DNA from: Dehalococcoidia bacterium
GTDB lineage: Bacteria > Chloroflexota > Dehalococcoidia > Lucifugimonadales > Australimonadaceae
Length of the DNA stretch: 15,334 bases
NCBI GenBank assembly: GCA_021296055.1
Contig: JAGWBE010000021.1
Span: 1 to 15,334, forward strand
Reading direction: 5' to 3'
The notes beneath the pieces are model-generated. The model saw only the letters and a list, made by a program, of their open reading frames with translations, did no database searches and was not told the origin of the DNA. Numbering within the stretch: the stretch's first letter is position 1; each line of letters opens with the position of its first letter. The position numbers were made by a program, and so were the translations under genes. This document shows positions 1 to 6,600 of this stretch, one piece after another.

Positions 1-1349
1 CCATGCAGCGCATCACCGTCAACCTCGCCCCCGCCGACCTCCGCAAGGAGGGGCCCGCCTACGACCTGCCCATCGCCGTCGGCATCCTCGCCAGCAGCGG
101 TCAGATCGAGTCCAACCTCGGCGGCACGGTCCTGCTGGGCGAGCTCTCGTTGGAGGGCCAGCTGCGCCACACCGACGGGGTGCTGCCTATGGTCGGCACC
201 GCGCGCGACGCGGGCTACCGCAGCGCTGTCGTCCCTAGCGTGAACGCGCCGGAGGCCGCCCTCGTTCAGGGCGTCGGTGTCCTCGCCGCTCCCTCGCTGC
301 GCGACCTGGTGGGGCGCCTGCGCAGCGGCGAACCCATCTGCGACTACGAGACGCCTCCGGCCCCCGCCGCCGCACCCCCGGTCGAGGCGGCGGAGGCCAT
401 CGATTTGGCCGACGTCCGTGGCCAGGAACACGCGAAGCGCGCAATCGAGGTGGCTGCAGCGGGCGCGCACAACGTGCTGATGAGCGGCCCGCCCGGCTCT
501 GGCAAGACGCTCCTCGCCCGCGCCGTCCCCTCCGTGCTCCCGCCTATGGAAGCGGAGGAGGCGCTCCAGGCCAGCCGCATCTACAGCATCGCCGGCCTGC
601 TCCCTGGCGACGCGCCCCTCATCGTCCGCCGCCCTTTCCGCGCGCCCCACCACACCATCTCCAACGCCGGCCTGGTCGGCGGCGGGCGCATGCCCAAGCC
701 GGGCGAGGTGTCGCTTGCCCATCGCGGCGTTCTTTTCCTTGACGAGCTCCCCGAGTTCGGCCACGCCGTCCTCGAGGTGCTGCGCCAGCCGATGGAGGAC
801 AAGCTCGTCACCATCAGCCGCGCTCAGGGAACCGTCACCTACCCCGCAAACTTCATGCTGATCGGAGCAATGAACCCCTGCCACTGCGGCAACCTCGGCG
901 ACCCGCACAAGCAGTGCACGTGCTCCGCCTCCATGATCTCCCGCTACCGGAAGCGTATCTCCGGCCCGCTCCTCGATCGCATGGACATCTACGTCGAAGT
1001 CCCCCGCGTCCAGTACGACAAGCTCGCGGGCGCCCCCACAGGCGACACGTCCGCCGCCGTCCGTGAGCGCGTCGTCGCCGCCCGCGAGCGCCAGTCCGCC
1101 CGCTTCAAGAACACTCCCCACCAAGCCAACGCCGACATGGGCCCTGCTGAGGTCTGGGAGTGGTGCAAACTGGACGCCGCCGCGAGCGGCCTCGCCAAGG
1201 CCGCGATGGAGCGCATGCACCTCTCCGCGCGCGCCTTCCACCGCACCCTCAAGCTCGCCCGCACCATCGCCGACCTAGCCGACGCCGACGAGATAGGCGC
1301 GCCCCATCTGGCCGAGGCCATCCAGTACCGCCAGCGCGGCGAGGAATAG
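1..1349 (+). CDS. YifB/ComM-family Mg-chelatase-like AAA+ ATPase (5' truncated by window edge)
   Basis: AAA+ ATPase of the YifB/ComM family; in naturally transformable bacteria ComM is a hexameric helicase aiding branch migration during recombination, and elsewhere the role is less clear. Numbering from the ATG at 3, residues 1-105 are the Lon-like ChlI domain (ITVNLAPADLRKEGPAYDL). The AAA+ core follows, with Walker A GPPGSGKT at 162-169, Walker B LFLDE ending at D247-E248, and a cysteine cluster C293-H-C295 / C305-T-C307 characteristic of the family. The C-terminal Mg-chelatase-C helices run to residue 448. Family members are about 500 residues and begin with a segment ending roughly where this ATG lies, so about 60 residues precede the window. 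The ATG at 3 is very probably internal, since family members usually read FPMQRI-like here. The stop is TAG at 1347-1349, followed closely by a GC-rich hairpin. Confidence 0.93.
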   Translation, partial: MQRITVNLAPADLRKEGPAYDLPIAVGILASSGQIESNLGGTVLLGELSLEGQLRHTDGVLPMVGTARDAGYRSAVVPSVNAPEAALVQGVGVLAAPSLRDLVGRLRSGEPICDYETPPAPAAAPPVEAAEAIDLADVRGQEHAKRAIEVAAAGAHNVLMSGPPGSGKTLLARAVPSVLPPMEAEEALQASRIYSIAGLLPGDAPLIVRRPFRAPHHTISNAGLVGGGRMPKPGEVSLAHRGVLFLDELPEFGHAVLEVLRQPMEDKLVTISRAQGTVTYPANFMLIGAMNPCHCGNLGDPHKQCTCSASMISRYRKRISGPLLDRMDIYVEVPRVQYDKLAGAPTGDTSAAVRERVVAARERQSARFKNTPHQANADMGPAEVWEWCKLDAAASGLAKAAMERMHLSARAFHRTLKLARTIADLADADEIGAPHLAEAIQYRQRGEE

Positions 1350-1354
1350 CCCCG

Positions 1355-1383
1355 CGCCCCTTCCGTCGTTCCGGCGGGGGGCG
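1355..1383 (+). terminator. Imperfect GC-rich hairpin after the YifB gene, possible terminator
   Basis: CGCCCC at 1355-1360 can pair with GGGGCG at 1378-1383, and CCG at 1363-1365 can extend the stem across a bulge. It begins 5 nt after the YifB stop codon. There is no T-tract behind it, so intrinsic termination is uncertain. Confidence 0.35.
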
Positions 1384-1423
1384 ACAATTGCGTAATCCGA
1401 ATCTCTTCACGCCGGGAGCGCCG

Positions 1424-1535
1424 AGGGGCTGCCCGCCCCTCTGCTGGGGGAGTGGGGGTATCTCCCACAAGAACCTTTTTATCTCTTTGGGGAGTGAGGG
1501 GCGGTGGAGTAGTTACGCAACAGCCCCCAAGGGGC
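1424..1535 (+). other. Stem-loop-rich intergenic segment with competing pairings
   Basis: Several inverted repeats sit here. AGGGGC 1424-1429 pairs with GCCCCT 1435-1440 (5-nt loop). GTGGGGG 1452-1458 pairs with CTCCCAC 1462-1468 (one G-U pair, 3-nt loop) and is followed 7 nt later by TTTTT at 1476-1480. GCCCC 1523-1527 pairs with GGGGC 1531-1535. CCGCCCCTC 1433-1441 is also a perfect 9-base inverted repeat of GAGGGGCGG 1496-1504 and encloses the middle hairpin, so the first stem and this long-range stem exclude each other. This may be a terminator with read-through control, a mobile hairpin repeat, or simply GC-rich spacer. Confidence 0.4.
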
Positions 1536-1555
1536 GAACACCCGTCCCCTCCTGC

Positions 1556-1561
1556 TAGAAT
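1556..1561 (+). promoter_or_regulatory. Possible -10 box (TAGAAT) before the ETF fusion gene
   Basis: TAGAAT lies 32 nt before the GTG at 1594. The same hexamer precedes three other genes in this window. No TTGCNN-like -35 is seen 16-18 bp upstream, so this is weaker than the other promoter calls. Confidence 0.35.
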
Positions 1562-1593
1562 CGCCGTCCAATTCCCGATACCTGGAGCACGGC

Positions 1594-3435
1594 GTGAAGA
1601 TATCCGTCTGCGTGAAGTGGGTGCCCGTCGTCGCCCGCATGAAGTTCGACCTCGAGACCAGGACCATCGTCCGCGAGGGCGTCCCCAGCGAACTCAACGC
1701 CTACGACCAACTCGCCGTCCAGTGGGCCGTTGACCACAAGCAGCAGTACAACCTCGAGACCCACGTCTACACGATGGGCCCGCCTCCCGCGCGCCAAGGC
1801 CTTGTCCAGTGTCTCGCTATGGGCGCGGACGACGCCCACCACATCGTCGATCCCGCCCTCGCCGGTTCCGACACCCTCGCCACCGCCCGCGCACTCAGCC
1901 TCGCCCTCGCCAAGGGCAACTATGACCTGCTGCTCTTCGGCGCTCACAGTGTGGACGCCGAGACGGGGCAAGTCGGCCCCGAGGTCGCGGAGATGCTCGG
2001 CCTTTCCCAGGTCACGGGAGTGCACAGCATCGAGGTGCTCGGCCCGGAGAAGGTGCGCGTCGAGCGCGAGGTGGAGGACGGCGTCGAGGTCATCGAGTGC
2101 CTCCTTCCCGCCGTGGTCTCCGTCGTCGAGGGCATCGCGCCGGAGGTCTTCCCTGGGCGCGAGGAGACGCGCGCCGCACAGGAGCGCCCCATCGCCGAGA
2201 TCAGCGCCACCGACCTCTCCGCCGACCTCTCCGTCTTCGGCGCGTCCGGCTCCCCCACATGGGTGGCTGACATCCAGTTCATCGAATCCAACCGCGAACA
2301 GCGCGTCATCGCCGCCGACCTGCCGACCGCCGACACCGCCCGCGAGGTCGCCTCCTACCTCCGCGAAAAGGGGTTGCTCGACCCCGCCGTCCGCGAGCAG
2401 CGCCGCGCCTCCGCCCCTCTCGCCCCCGGTGCCGCGCGCACGCCGGACGGCGCCGCCGTTTGGGTTCTTGCCGACCACGGCGCCGACGGCCTGCGCTCCG
2501 TCACGCGCGAGCTCCTCGGCGCGGCGGGCGGCGTGGCCGACGCCATCGACGGCCATGTGGTGGGCGTGCTGATGGGCGCTCCCAACGCCGCGAACTACGC
2601 CGCTGAGATAGGCCGCGCCGGAGCGGACCTGGTGGCCGTTGCGGCAGACGAGGCGCTGGCCGACTACACCACCGAGGCTTACGCCGACACGCTCGCCCGC
2701 GCGATGGCCGAGCGCCGACCCTACGCCGTCCTCCTGCCGTCCACCGTCAATGGACGCGACCTCGCCGCCCGCGTCGCCGCCAAGCTCGGCCTCGGCCTCA
2801 CCGGCGATTGCGTCGGCCTCGAGGTCGATGACGAGGGCCGCCTCGTGCAGCTCAAGCCCGCATTCGGCGGCAACATCGTCGCGCCCATCCTCTCCCGCAC
2901 CAAGCCCTATATGGCCACCGTCCGCCCCGGCATCCTCGCCCCTCTGCGCCCCAACGACGCCCGCGTCGTGGAGACCGTCGCGCTCCCCGTGGCCACGCCC
3001 GAGAACCCCGCCGTCCGCGTCATCGAGCGCCGCGCCGTCGAGCAGGGCGAGACAGCCGACCTCGAGGACGCATGGAGCGTCGTGGCCGTCGGCATGGGCG
3101 TCGGCTCCGAGGCGGACATAGCCCGCCTCCGCCCCCTGACCGATGCCCTCGGCGCCGAGCTCATCTGCACACGCGACGTGGTGGAGGCGGGCTGGATGCC
3201 GCGCCAACGCCAGGTGGGCCTGACCGGACGCTCCGTCGCGCCCGCGCTCTACATCGGCGTGGGCGTGCGCGGCGACTTCAACCACACCGTCGGCATCCAG
3301 CGCGCAGGGACGGTGATCGTCGTCAACAGCAACCGCCGCGCCCAGTTCTTCCGCGCCTGCGACCTCGGCGTCATCGCCGACTGGAACGACTTCATCCCCG
3401 CCCTTGTCGCCGAGCTGACCGGAACGAGCGCCTAG
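1594..3435 (+). CDS. Fused electron-transfer flavoprotein, beta-alpha single chain (FixA-FixB-like)
   Basis: A 613-residue protein joining both ETF subunits, which normally are separate chains of ~260 and ~320 residues. ETFs carry electrons from flavin dehydrogenases to the quinone pool or other acceptors in the cytoplasm. Residues 1-~265 are ETF-beta (starting MKISVCVKWVPV; nucleotide-loop signature SVDAETGQVGP at 119-129). Residues ~285-455 match the alpha N-terminal domain (AFGGNIVAPILSRTKPYMATVRPG). Residues ~490-613 are the FAD domain (LTGRSVAPALYIGVGVRG at 543-560, His564). Relative to typical alpha subunits, GRGLG reads GMGVG, SGAxQH reads RGDFNH (559-564) and INKD reads VNSN (577-580), so it belongs to a divergent FixB subgroup. 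The start is GTG at 1594, chosen for GGAG at 1584-1587 (6-nt spacing) and the family N-terminus. A CYTH gene begins 4 nt after its stop. Confidence 0.9.
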   Translation: MKISVCVKWVPVVARMKFDLETRTIVREGVPSELNAYDQLAVQWAVDHKQQYNLETHVYTMGPPPARQGLVQCLAMGADDAHHIVDPALAGSDTLATARALSLALAKGNYDLLLFGAHSVDAETGQVGPEVAEMLGLSQVTGVHSIEVLGPEKVRVEREVEDGVEVIECLLPAVVSVVEGIAPEVFPGREETRAAQERPIAEISATDLSADLSVFGASGSPTWVADIQFIESNREQRVIAADLPTADTAREVASYLREKGLLDPAVREQRRASAPLAPGAARTPDGAAVWVLADHGADGLRSVTRELLGAAGGVADAIDGHVVGVLMGAPNAANYAAEIGRAGADLVAVAADEALADYTTEAYADTLARAMAERRPYAVLLPSTVNGRDLAARVAAKLGLGLTGDCVGLEVDDEGRLVQLKPAFGGNIVAPILSRTKPYMATVRPGILAPLRPNDARVVETVALPVATPENPAVRVIERRAVEQGETADLEDAWSVVAVGMGVGSEADIARLRPLTDALGAELICTRDVVEAGWMPRQRQVGLTGRSVAPALYIGVGVRGDFNHTVGIQRAGTVIVVNSNRRAQFFRACDLGVIADWNDFIPALVAELTGTSA

Positions 3436-3439
3436 CGCC

Positions 3440-3946
3440 GTGGGGGACTGGCGCCGCAACCGCGAGATCAAGCGCTATTGCCCCGACTTTCGCCCCGTGC
3501 GGCGCGTCCTCCGCACGCTCGGCGCCCGGCGCGTCGGCGTCAAGCGCCAGACCGACACCTACTATCCCGTCGCCGCAGGCCGCCTCAAACTGCGCGAGGA
3601 GGGCGGGGGCCGCTCTCTCATCGCCTACACCGACGCCTATAGCGGCGGCCTGCGCGCCGTTCGCTACCGCGTCGCCGACGCGCAAGACCATGCTATCGGC
3701 GCGCTGCTTGCGGAGGCGTTGGGCGTCACGGCGGTCGTGCGCAAGCGCCGCGAGGTCTGGCGCGGCGGGCGCGTCCTCTTCAACCTCGACCGCATAGAGG
3801 GAGTCGGGCAGGTGTTCGAGGCGGAGATTGCGCTCGCCGCCGCCGGCGACGGCCAAGCGGAGGGTGAGCGCCTGCTAGCCCTTCTAGCCCCCCACCTGGG
3901 CGCGGCCATCGAGGGTTCCAACGAAGACCTAGCCACGCCCTTGTAG
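3440..3946 (+). CDS. CYTH-domain protein, CyaB (class IV adenylate cyclase)-like / triphosphatase superfamily
   Basis: A 168-residue single-domain CYTH protein. The fold is a beta-barrel tunnel that binds inorganic or organic triphosphates with divalent metals. Members include CyaB adenylate cyclases and thiamine- or inorganic triphosphatases. Visible signatures are N7-R-E9-I-K11 (the ExExK strand, with the first Glu replaced by Asn), LKLREE near residue 50, a VRYRVAD segment, a VVRKRREVW segment and an LDRIEGVGQVFEAEI C-terminal strand typical of CyaB-like members. The GTG start is 4 nt after the ETF-fusion stop (TAG 3433-3435) and lacks a clear ribosome binding site, so translation is probably coupled. 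The product could make cAMP or hydrolyse a triphosphate; sequence alone does not decide. It ends convergently with the EF-G-like gene, 64 bp away. Confidence 0.85.
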   Translation: MGDWRRNREIKRYCPDFRPVRRVLRTLGARRVGVKRQTDTYYPVAAGRLKLREEGGGRSLIAYTDAYSGGLRAVRYRVADAQDHAIGALLAEALGVTAVVRKRREVWRGGRVLFNLDRIEGVGQVFEAEIALAAAGDGQAEGERLLALLAPHLGAAIEGSNEDLATPL

Positions 3947-3971
3947 CGGCGGCCGACAGGTCGCCCCGACC

Positions 3972-4003
3972 CCTTCCGTTCGTCTTGAGGGAACTCGAGG
4001 GCG
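3972..4003 (+). repeat. Dispersed hairpin repeat, copy 1 (degenerate stem)
   Basis: It shares CCTTCCGTTCG and the loop core GAGGGAACTCGA with copy 3 (14364-14397). CGTCTT at 3981-3986 pairs with AGGGCG at 3998-4003 only with two G-U pairs. It lies between the convergent CYTH and EF-G-like genes, a position suited to a two-way terminator. Confidence 0.7.
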
Positions 4004-4010
4004 CCCACGC

Positions 4011-6029
4011 CTACCGCGCCGCAGTCGCCTCCATAATCTTCTGTGTCAGGTGGCTCGGGACCTCACCGAAGTGGTCGAACTCTAGGCGCATCGTCCCGCG
4101 ACCTTGCGTCAGGGCGCGCAGGCTGGTGGCCCACTGCTGCACCTCGGCTTGCGGCGCCTCCGCCTCGATGACGGCTACGCCGCCTTGGGGCGTCATCCCG
4201 TTGATGCGCGCGCGCCGCCCGTTCAGATCGCCGACCACTGCCCCCGCCGCCGACTCCGGCACGGTGAGCTGCAGGCGCATAATCGGCTCCAACAGCACCG
4301 GCGCGGCGGCGCGCACGCCCTGCTTGAGCGCCATGCTGCCCGCGATCTCGAACGACGCGCCGGACGAGTCCACCGAGTGGCTGGAGCCGTCGTACAGCAC
4401 CACGCGCATGTCGACCATTGGGAAGCCGTCCGCCCCCTCCTGCATCGCCTTGACGACGCCCTTCTCGACAGCGGGGATGTATTCCTTGGGGACGTTGCCC
4501 CCCACCACCTGCGCGCCGAACTCGAACCCTGCTCCGCGCTCCCGCGGCTCCAAGCGGATGAGCACGTGGCCGTACTGCCCGTGGCCGCCCGTCTGCTTCT
4601 TGTGCTTGTACTCCGTGTTCGTCGTCTTGGAGATCGTCTCGCGGTAGGGCACCTGCGGAACGCGCATGTCCAGCTCCACGCCGAACTTGCGCTTGGCGCG
4701 CTCCGCCATCACGTCCACGTGCGTGTCCCCCATCCCAAGCACCACTAGCTCGCCCGTCTCTCCGTTGCGCCGCATCACCAGCGAAGGGTCTTCTTCCCCC
4801 AACCGGCTCAACGCCGACGACATCTTGTCCAGGTCGGCCTGGCTCTTGGGGTGGACGCCCACGCTGTACACCGCCTCGGGGAACTCCAGCGGAGGCGCCT
4901 GCACGCCGTCGGTCCGCGTCGTCAGCGTGTCGCCCGTAACTGCGTGCGCCAGCTTGGTGACCACGCCGATGTCTCCCGCCGCCAGGTCGGGCACGCTCTC
5001 CTGGACCTTGCCCACGGGCACGAGGATCTGACCCACGCGCTCCGATTCGTTGCGCGTGCTGTTGAACACCTCCTGGTTCGGGCGCATCGTCCCGCTCAAC
5101 ACGCGGAAGTAGGATGCCTTGCCGACGAACGGGTCCGCCGCCGTCTTGAAGATGGACGCCGCCAACGGCCCGTCCGGGTTGGCGGGCAGGCTAATCTCTT
5201 CTCCGCCGACCGACGCCGCGCGCTCCCCCGCGCGGTCGGGCGAGGGCAGGTAGTCGATGATCGCCTCGATGAGGTCGGCGACGCCCGCGCCGGTGATTGC
5301 GGAGCCCGCCAGCACAGGCGCGATTTGCCTGTCGAGGATGCCCCGCCGCAGCCCCCTCTCGATGTCCTCCAACGGCAGGTCGCCCTCCTCGAGGTAGCGC
5401 TCCGTCAGCTGGTCCTCCGTCTCCGCGACCGCCTCCGTCAGCTGCTCCTTCGCCTCTGACAGGGCCGCCTCCATATCGCCCGGCGCGTCTCCCTTCAACA
5501 CGCCCGCGATTCCGGAGAAGGCGGCGGCTGCGCCGATGGGGAAGTTGATGGGCACGCACCCCCTTCCGAGCGCGGAGCGCGCCTGCCCCAGGGCAGCCTC
5601 GAAGTCCGCCCCGTCGCGGTCCATCTTGTTCACGAACACCATCGTGGGCGTGCCTGCCTCGCGCAGGCGCTGCCACGCCAACTCCGTCCCCACCTCCACG
5701 CCCGCCGGCGCCGACACCACCAGCACCGCCGCGTCCACCGCCCGCAGCGCCGAAGCTTGCTCGCCCGCGAAGTCGGCGTAGCCCGGTGTGTCCACCAGGT
5801 TGACCTTCGTCCCCTGCCACACGCACGGCACGACGGAGAGTTGCAGGCTCGTCCCGCGCCGGTGCTCCTCCGGCTCGAAGTCGGACACCGTGTTCCCGTC
5901 CTCTACGCGCCCCTGGCGGTTGATGGCCTTGGCGGCGAACAGCATCGACTCCACCAGCGTCGTCTTCCCCGACCCCGAGTGGCCGAGCAGCGCCACGTTG
6001 CGGATGCGCCCAGTGGTGAATCGCTCCAT
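4011..6029 (-). CDS. fusA: EF-G-2-type translational GTPase (elongation factor G paralogue)
   Basis: A 672-residue cytoplasmic translation GTPase related to EF-G, which drives ribosomal translocation or recycling. From the ATG at 6029, the P-loop is GHSGSGKTT (16-24), switch I RGTSL (58-62), G3 DTPGYADF (80-87) and G4 NKMD (134-137). EF-G domains II-V follow, including the domain IV stretch KKQTGGHGQYGHV. Canonical EF-G reads AHIDAGKTT, RGITI and DTPGHVDF. The SGSGKTT loop and the Tyr replacing the catalytic His instead match the EF-G-2 subfamily of Thermus thermophilus as I remember it. The reading frame reaches a TTG at 6035, but GGAGGG ending at 6036 sits 6 nt before the ATG at 6029, so ATG is the better start. 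A main EF-G with tuf and rps genes would be expected elsewhere. Symbol fusA is used in the broad sense (fusA2-like). Confidence 0.92.
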   Translation of the reverse strand: MERFTTGRIRNVALLGHSGSGKTTLVESMLFAAKAINRQGRVEDGNTVSDFEPEEHRRGTSLQLSVVPCVWQGTKVNLVDTPGYADFAGEQASALRAVDAAVLVVSAPAGVEVGTELAWQRLREAGTPTMVFVNKMDRDGADFEAALGQARSALGRGCVPINFPIGAAAAFSGIAGVLKGDAPGDMEAALSEAKEQLTEAVAETEDQLTERYLEEGDLPLEDIERGLRRGILDRQIAPVLAGSAITGAGVADLIEAIIDYLPSPDRAGERAASVGGEEISLPANPDGPLAASIFKTAADPFVGKASYFRVLSGTMRPNQEVFNSTRNESERVGQILVPVGKVQESVPDLAAGDIGVVTKLAHAVTGDTLTTRTDGVQAPPLEFPEAVYSVGVHPKSQADLDKMSSALSRLGEEDPSLVMRRNGETGELVVLGMGDTHVDVMAERAKRKFGVELDMRVPQVPYRETISKTTNTEYKHKKQTGGHGQYGHVLIRLEPRERGAGFEFGAQVVGGNVPKEYIPAVEKGVVKAMQEGADGFPMVDMRVVLYDGSSHSVDSSGASFEIAGSMALKQGVRAAAPVLLEPIMRLQLTVPESAAGAVVGDLNGRRARINGMTPQGGVAVIEAEAPQAEVQQWATSLRALTQGRGTMRLEFDHFGEVPSHLTQKIMEATAAR

Positions 6030-6095
6030 GCACAACCCTCCCCACCGCCAACCGCTCGGACGGGCAGCGCCCCCCGGCGGCCATACGGCGCCGCG

Positions 6096-6124
6096 ATTCT
6101 AGTAGCGCCTTCCCCAAGCGGCAA
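6096..6124 (-). promoter_or_regulatory. Promoter of the EF-G-2-like gene
   Basis: On the minus strand, TTGCCG (6124-6119) is separated by 17 bp from TAGAAT (6101-6096). The predicted transcript starts about 6089 and has a ~60-nt leader ending in a strong ribosome binding site before the ATG at 6029. Confidence 0.65.
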
Positions 6125-6131
6125 CACCGGG

Positions 6132-6165
6132 CCGTTCGCCCTGGAGGAACTCGAAGGGCGAACGG
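6132..6165 (+). repeat. Dispersed hairpin repeat, copy 2 (perfect 11-bp stem)
   Basis: CCGTTCGCCCT at 6132-6142 is perfectly complementary to AGGGCGAACGG at 6155-6165, around a 12-nt loop GGAGGAACTCGA. It lies only 7 bp upstream of the -35 of the EF-G-like promoter, not at a gene end, so a terminator role is less obvious here than for copies 1 and 3. Confidence 0.8.
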
Positions 6166-6227
6166 GGGGCGGGGACCGCGCCTCCATCCGTCCGGCATAC
6201 CCGCCTCTCGCGTGAATTACGTGAAAA

Positions 6228-6257
6228 GCGTCGCAATGCGTCGCAATGTGTCGTATT
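6228..6257 (+). repeat. Three 10-bp direct repeats (two perfect, one diverged)
   Basis: GCGTCGCAAT occurs at 6228-6237 and again at 6238-6247, followed by GTGTCGTATT at 6248-6257. The 10-bp period is about one helical turn, as in arrayed protein-binding sites. GCGAC, the complement of the shared GTCGC core, recurs at 6283, 6294, 6316 and 6337, with steps of 11, 22 and 21 bp. Confidence 0.6.
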
Positions 6258-6349
6258 TACGCGGGGAGCGTTGGGAGGATGCGCGACGACAGGGCGACAG
6301 CCGCAGGGCAGACCTGCGACATCGGCAGGCGGCGGCGCGACACATTGCG
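6242..6349 (+). other. 12-base long-range inverted repeat enclosing small stems; candidate operator or structured RNA
   Basis: CGCAATGTGTCG (6242-6253) is exactly complementary to CGACACATTGCG (6338-6349). Between them ACGC/GCGT (6259-6262/6268-6271) and GCAGG/CCTGC (6303-6307/6313-6317) can form hairpins, giving a multibranched shape if transcribed. The right arm abuts another hairpin, GCGGC-A-GTGGGC / GCCCAC-C-GCCGC (6347-6372). No known riboswitch signature was recognised. Confidence 0.4.
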
Positions 6350-6531
6350 GCAGTGGGCTTGCCCACCGCCGCGGGCGAACGGAGAAGGCCGGGGAGGAGC
6401 GGCAGGATGAGTGGGCGTGCGTCCATAAGGCAAGGGTTTCACAGGGACGATGTTTGCGCAACGTACGAATGTCATAGGAGCGGCGGAGTAGAGGCGACCT
6501 GCCGGTCGTACCTACAAGGAGGGCCGCGACG

Positions 6532-6562
6532 TAGAATCGAGCGGACGCCAGGGCGGCGTCCG
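6532..6562 (+). promoter_or_regulatory. Possible -10 box and 5'-end hairpin before the metallopeptidase-like gene
   Basis: TAGAAT at 6532-6537 has no matching -35. It is followed at once by a perfect 8-bp hairpin, CGGACGCC (6542-6549) with GGCGTCCG (6555-6562), loop AGGGC. If the transcript begins around 6543 it would start inside or at this hairpin. The downstream ATG at 6601 has no visible ribosome binding site. Confidence 0.35.
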
Positions 6563-6600
6563 GCGCGCCCGCCCCGGCAATCGCCGCGCACGGCATTGGT

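Larger units (their letters stand above)
6170..6531. other. Long gap with repeats and stem-loops, no convincing gene
   Basis: About 360 bp between the EF-G-like promoter region and the next -10 box. The open frames here are Arg/Pro/Ser-rich and run out of phase into the downstream gene, so I call none coding. Contents are the 9-bp near-repeats CGTGAATTA/CGTGAAAAG (6211-6228), the 10-bp direct repeats at 6228-6257, a 12-base inverted repeat 6242-6253/6338-6349, a hairpin GCAGG/CCTGC (6303-6317), a strong hairpin 6347-6372, and the palindromes TTGCGCAA (6454-6461) and CGTACG (6462-6467). Confidence 0.55.

Noticed and set aside
1555..3471. A 638-codon open frame on the minus strand antisense to the ETF fusion
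   Set aside because: Asp/Gly/Ala/His-rich composition typical of the complement of G+C-rich genes; the plus strand encodes a clear ETF protein.
5191..6198. 335-codon minus-strand frame overlapping the EF-G-like gene, with PPGRT- and GAAGGG-type low-complexity sequence
   Set aside because: It is an out-of-phase reading of the EF-G-like gene on the same strand, without domains.
6303..6326. Segment resembling a B12-box (CAGACCTGC) that suggested a cobalamin riboswitch
   Set aside because: None of the other conserved riboswitch core elements is found upstream; the match is explained by a GCAGG/CCTGC hairpin.
6170..6600. RNase P RNA, tmRNA, 6S or SRP RNA in the long gap
   Set aside because: I looked for their conserved blocks on both strands and saw none.
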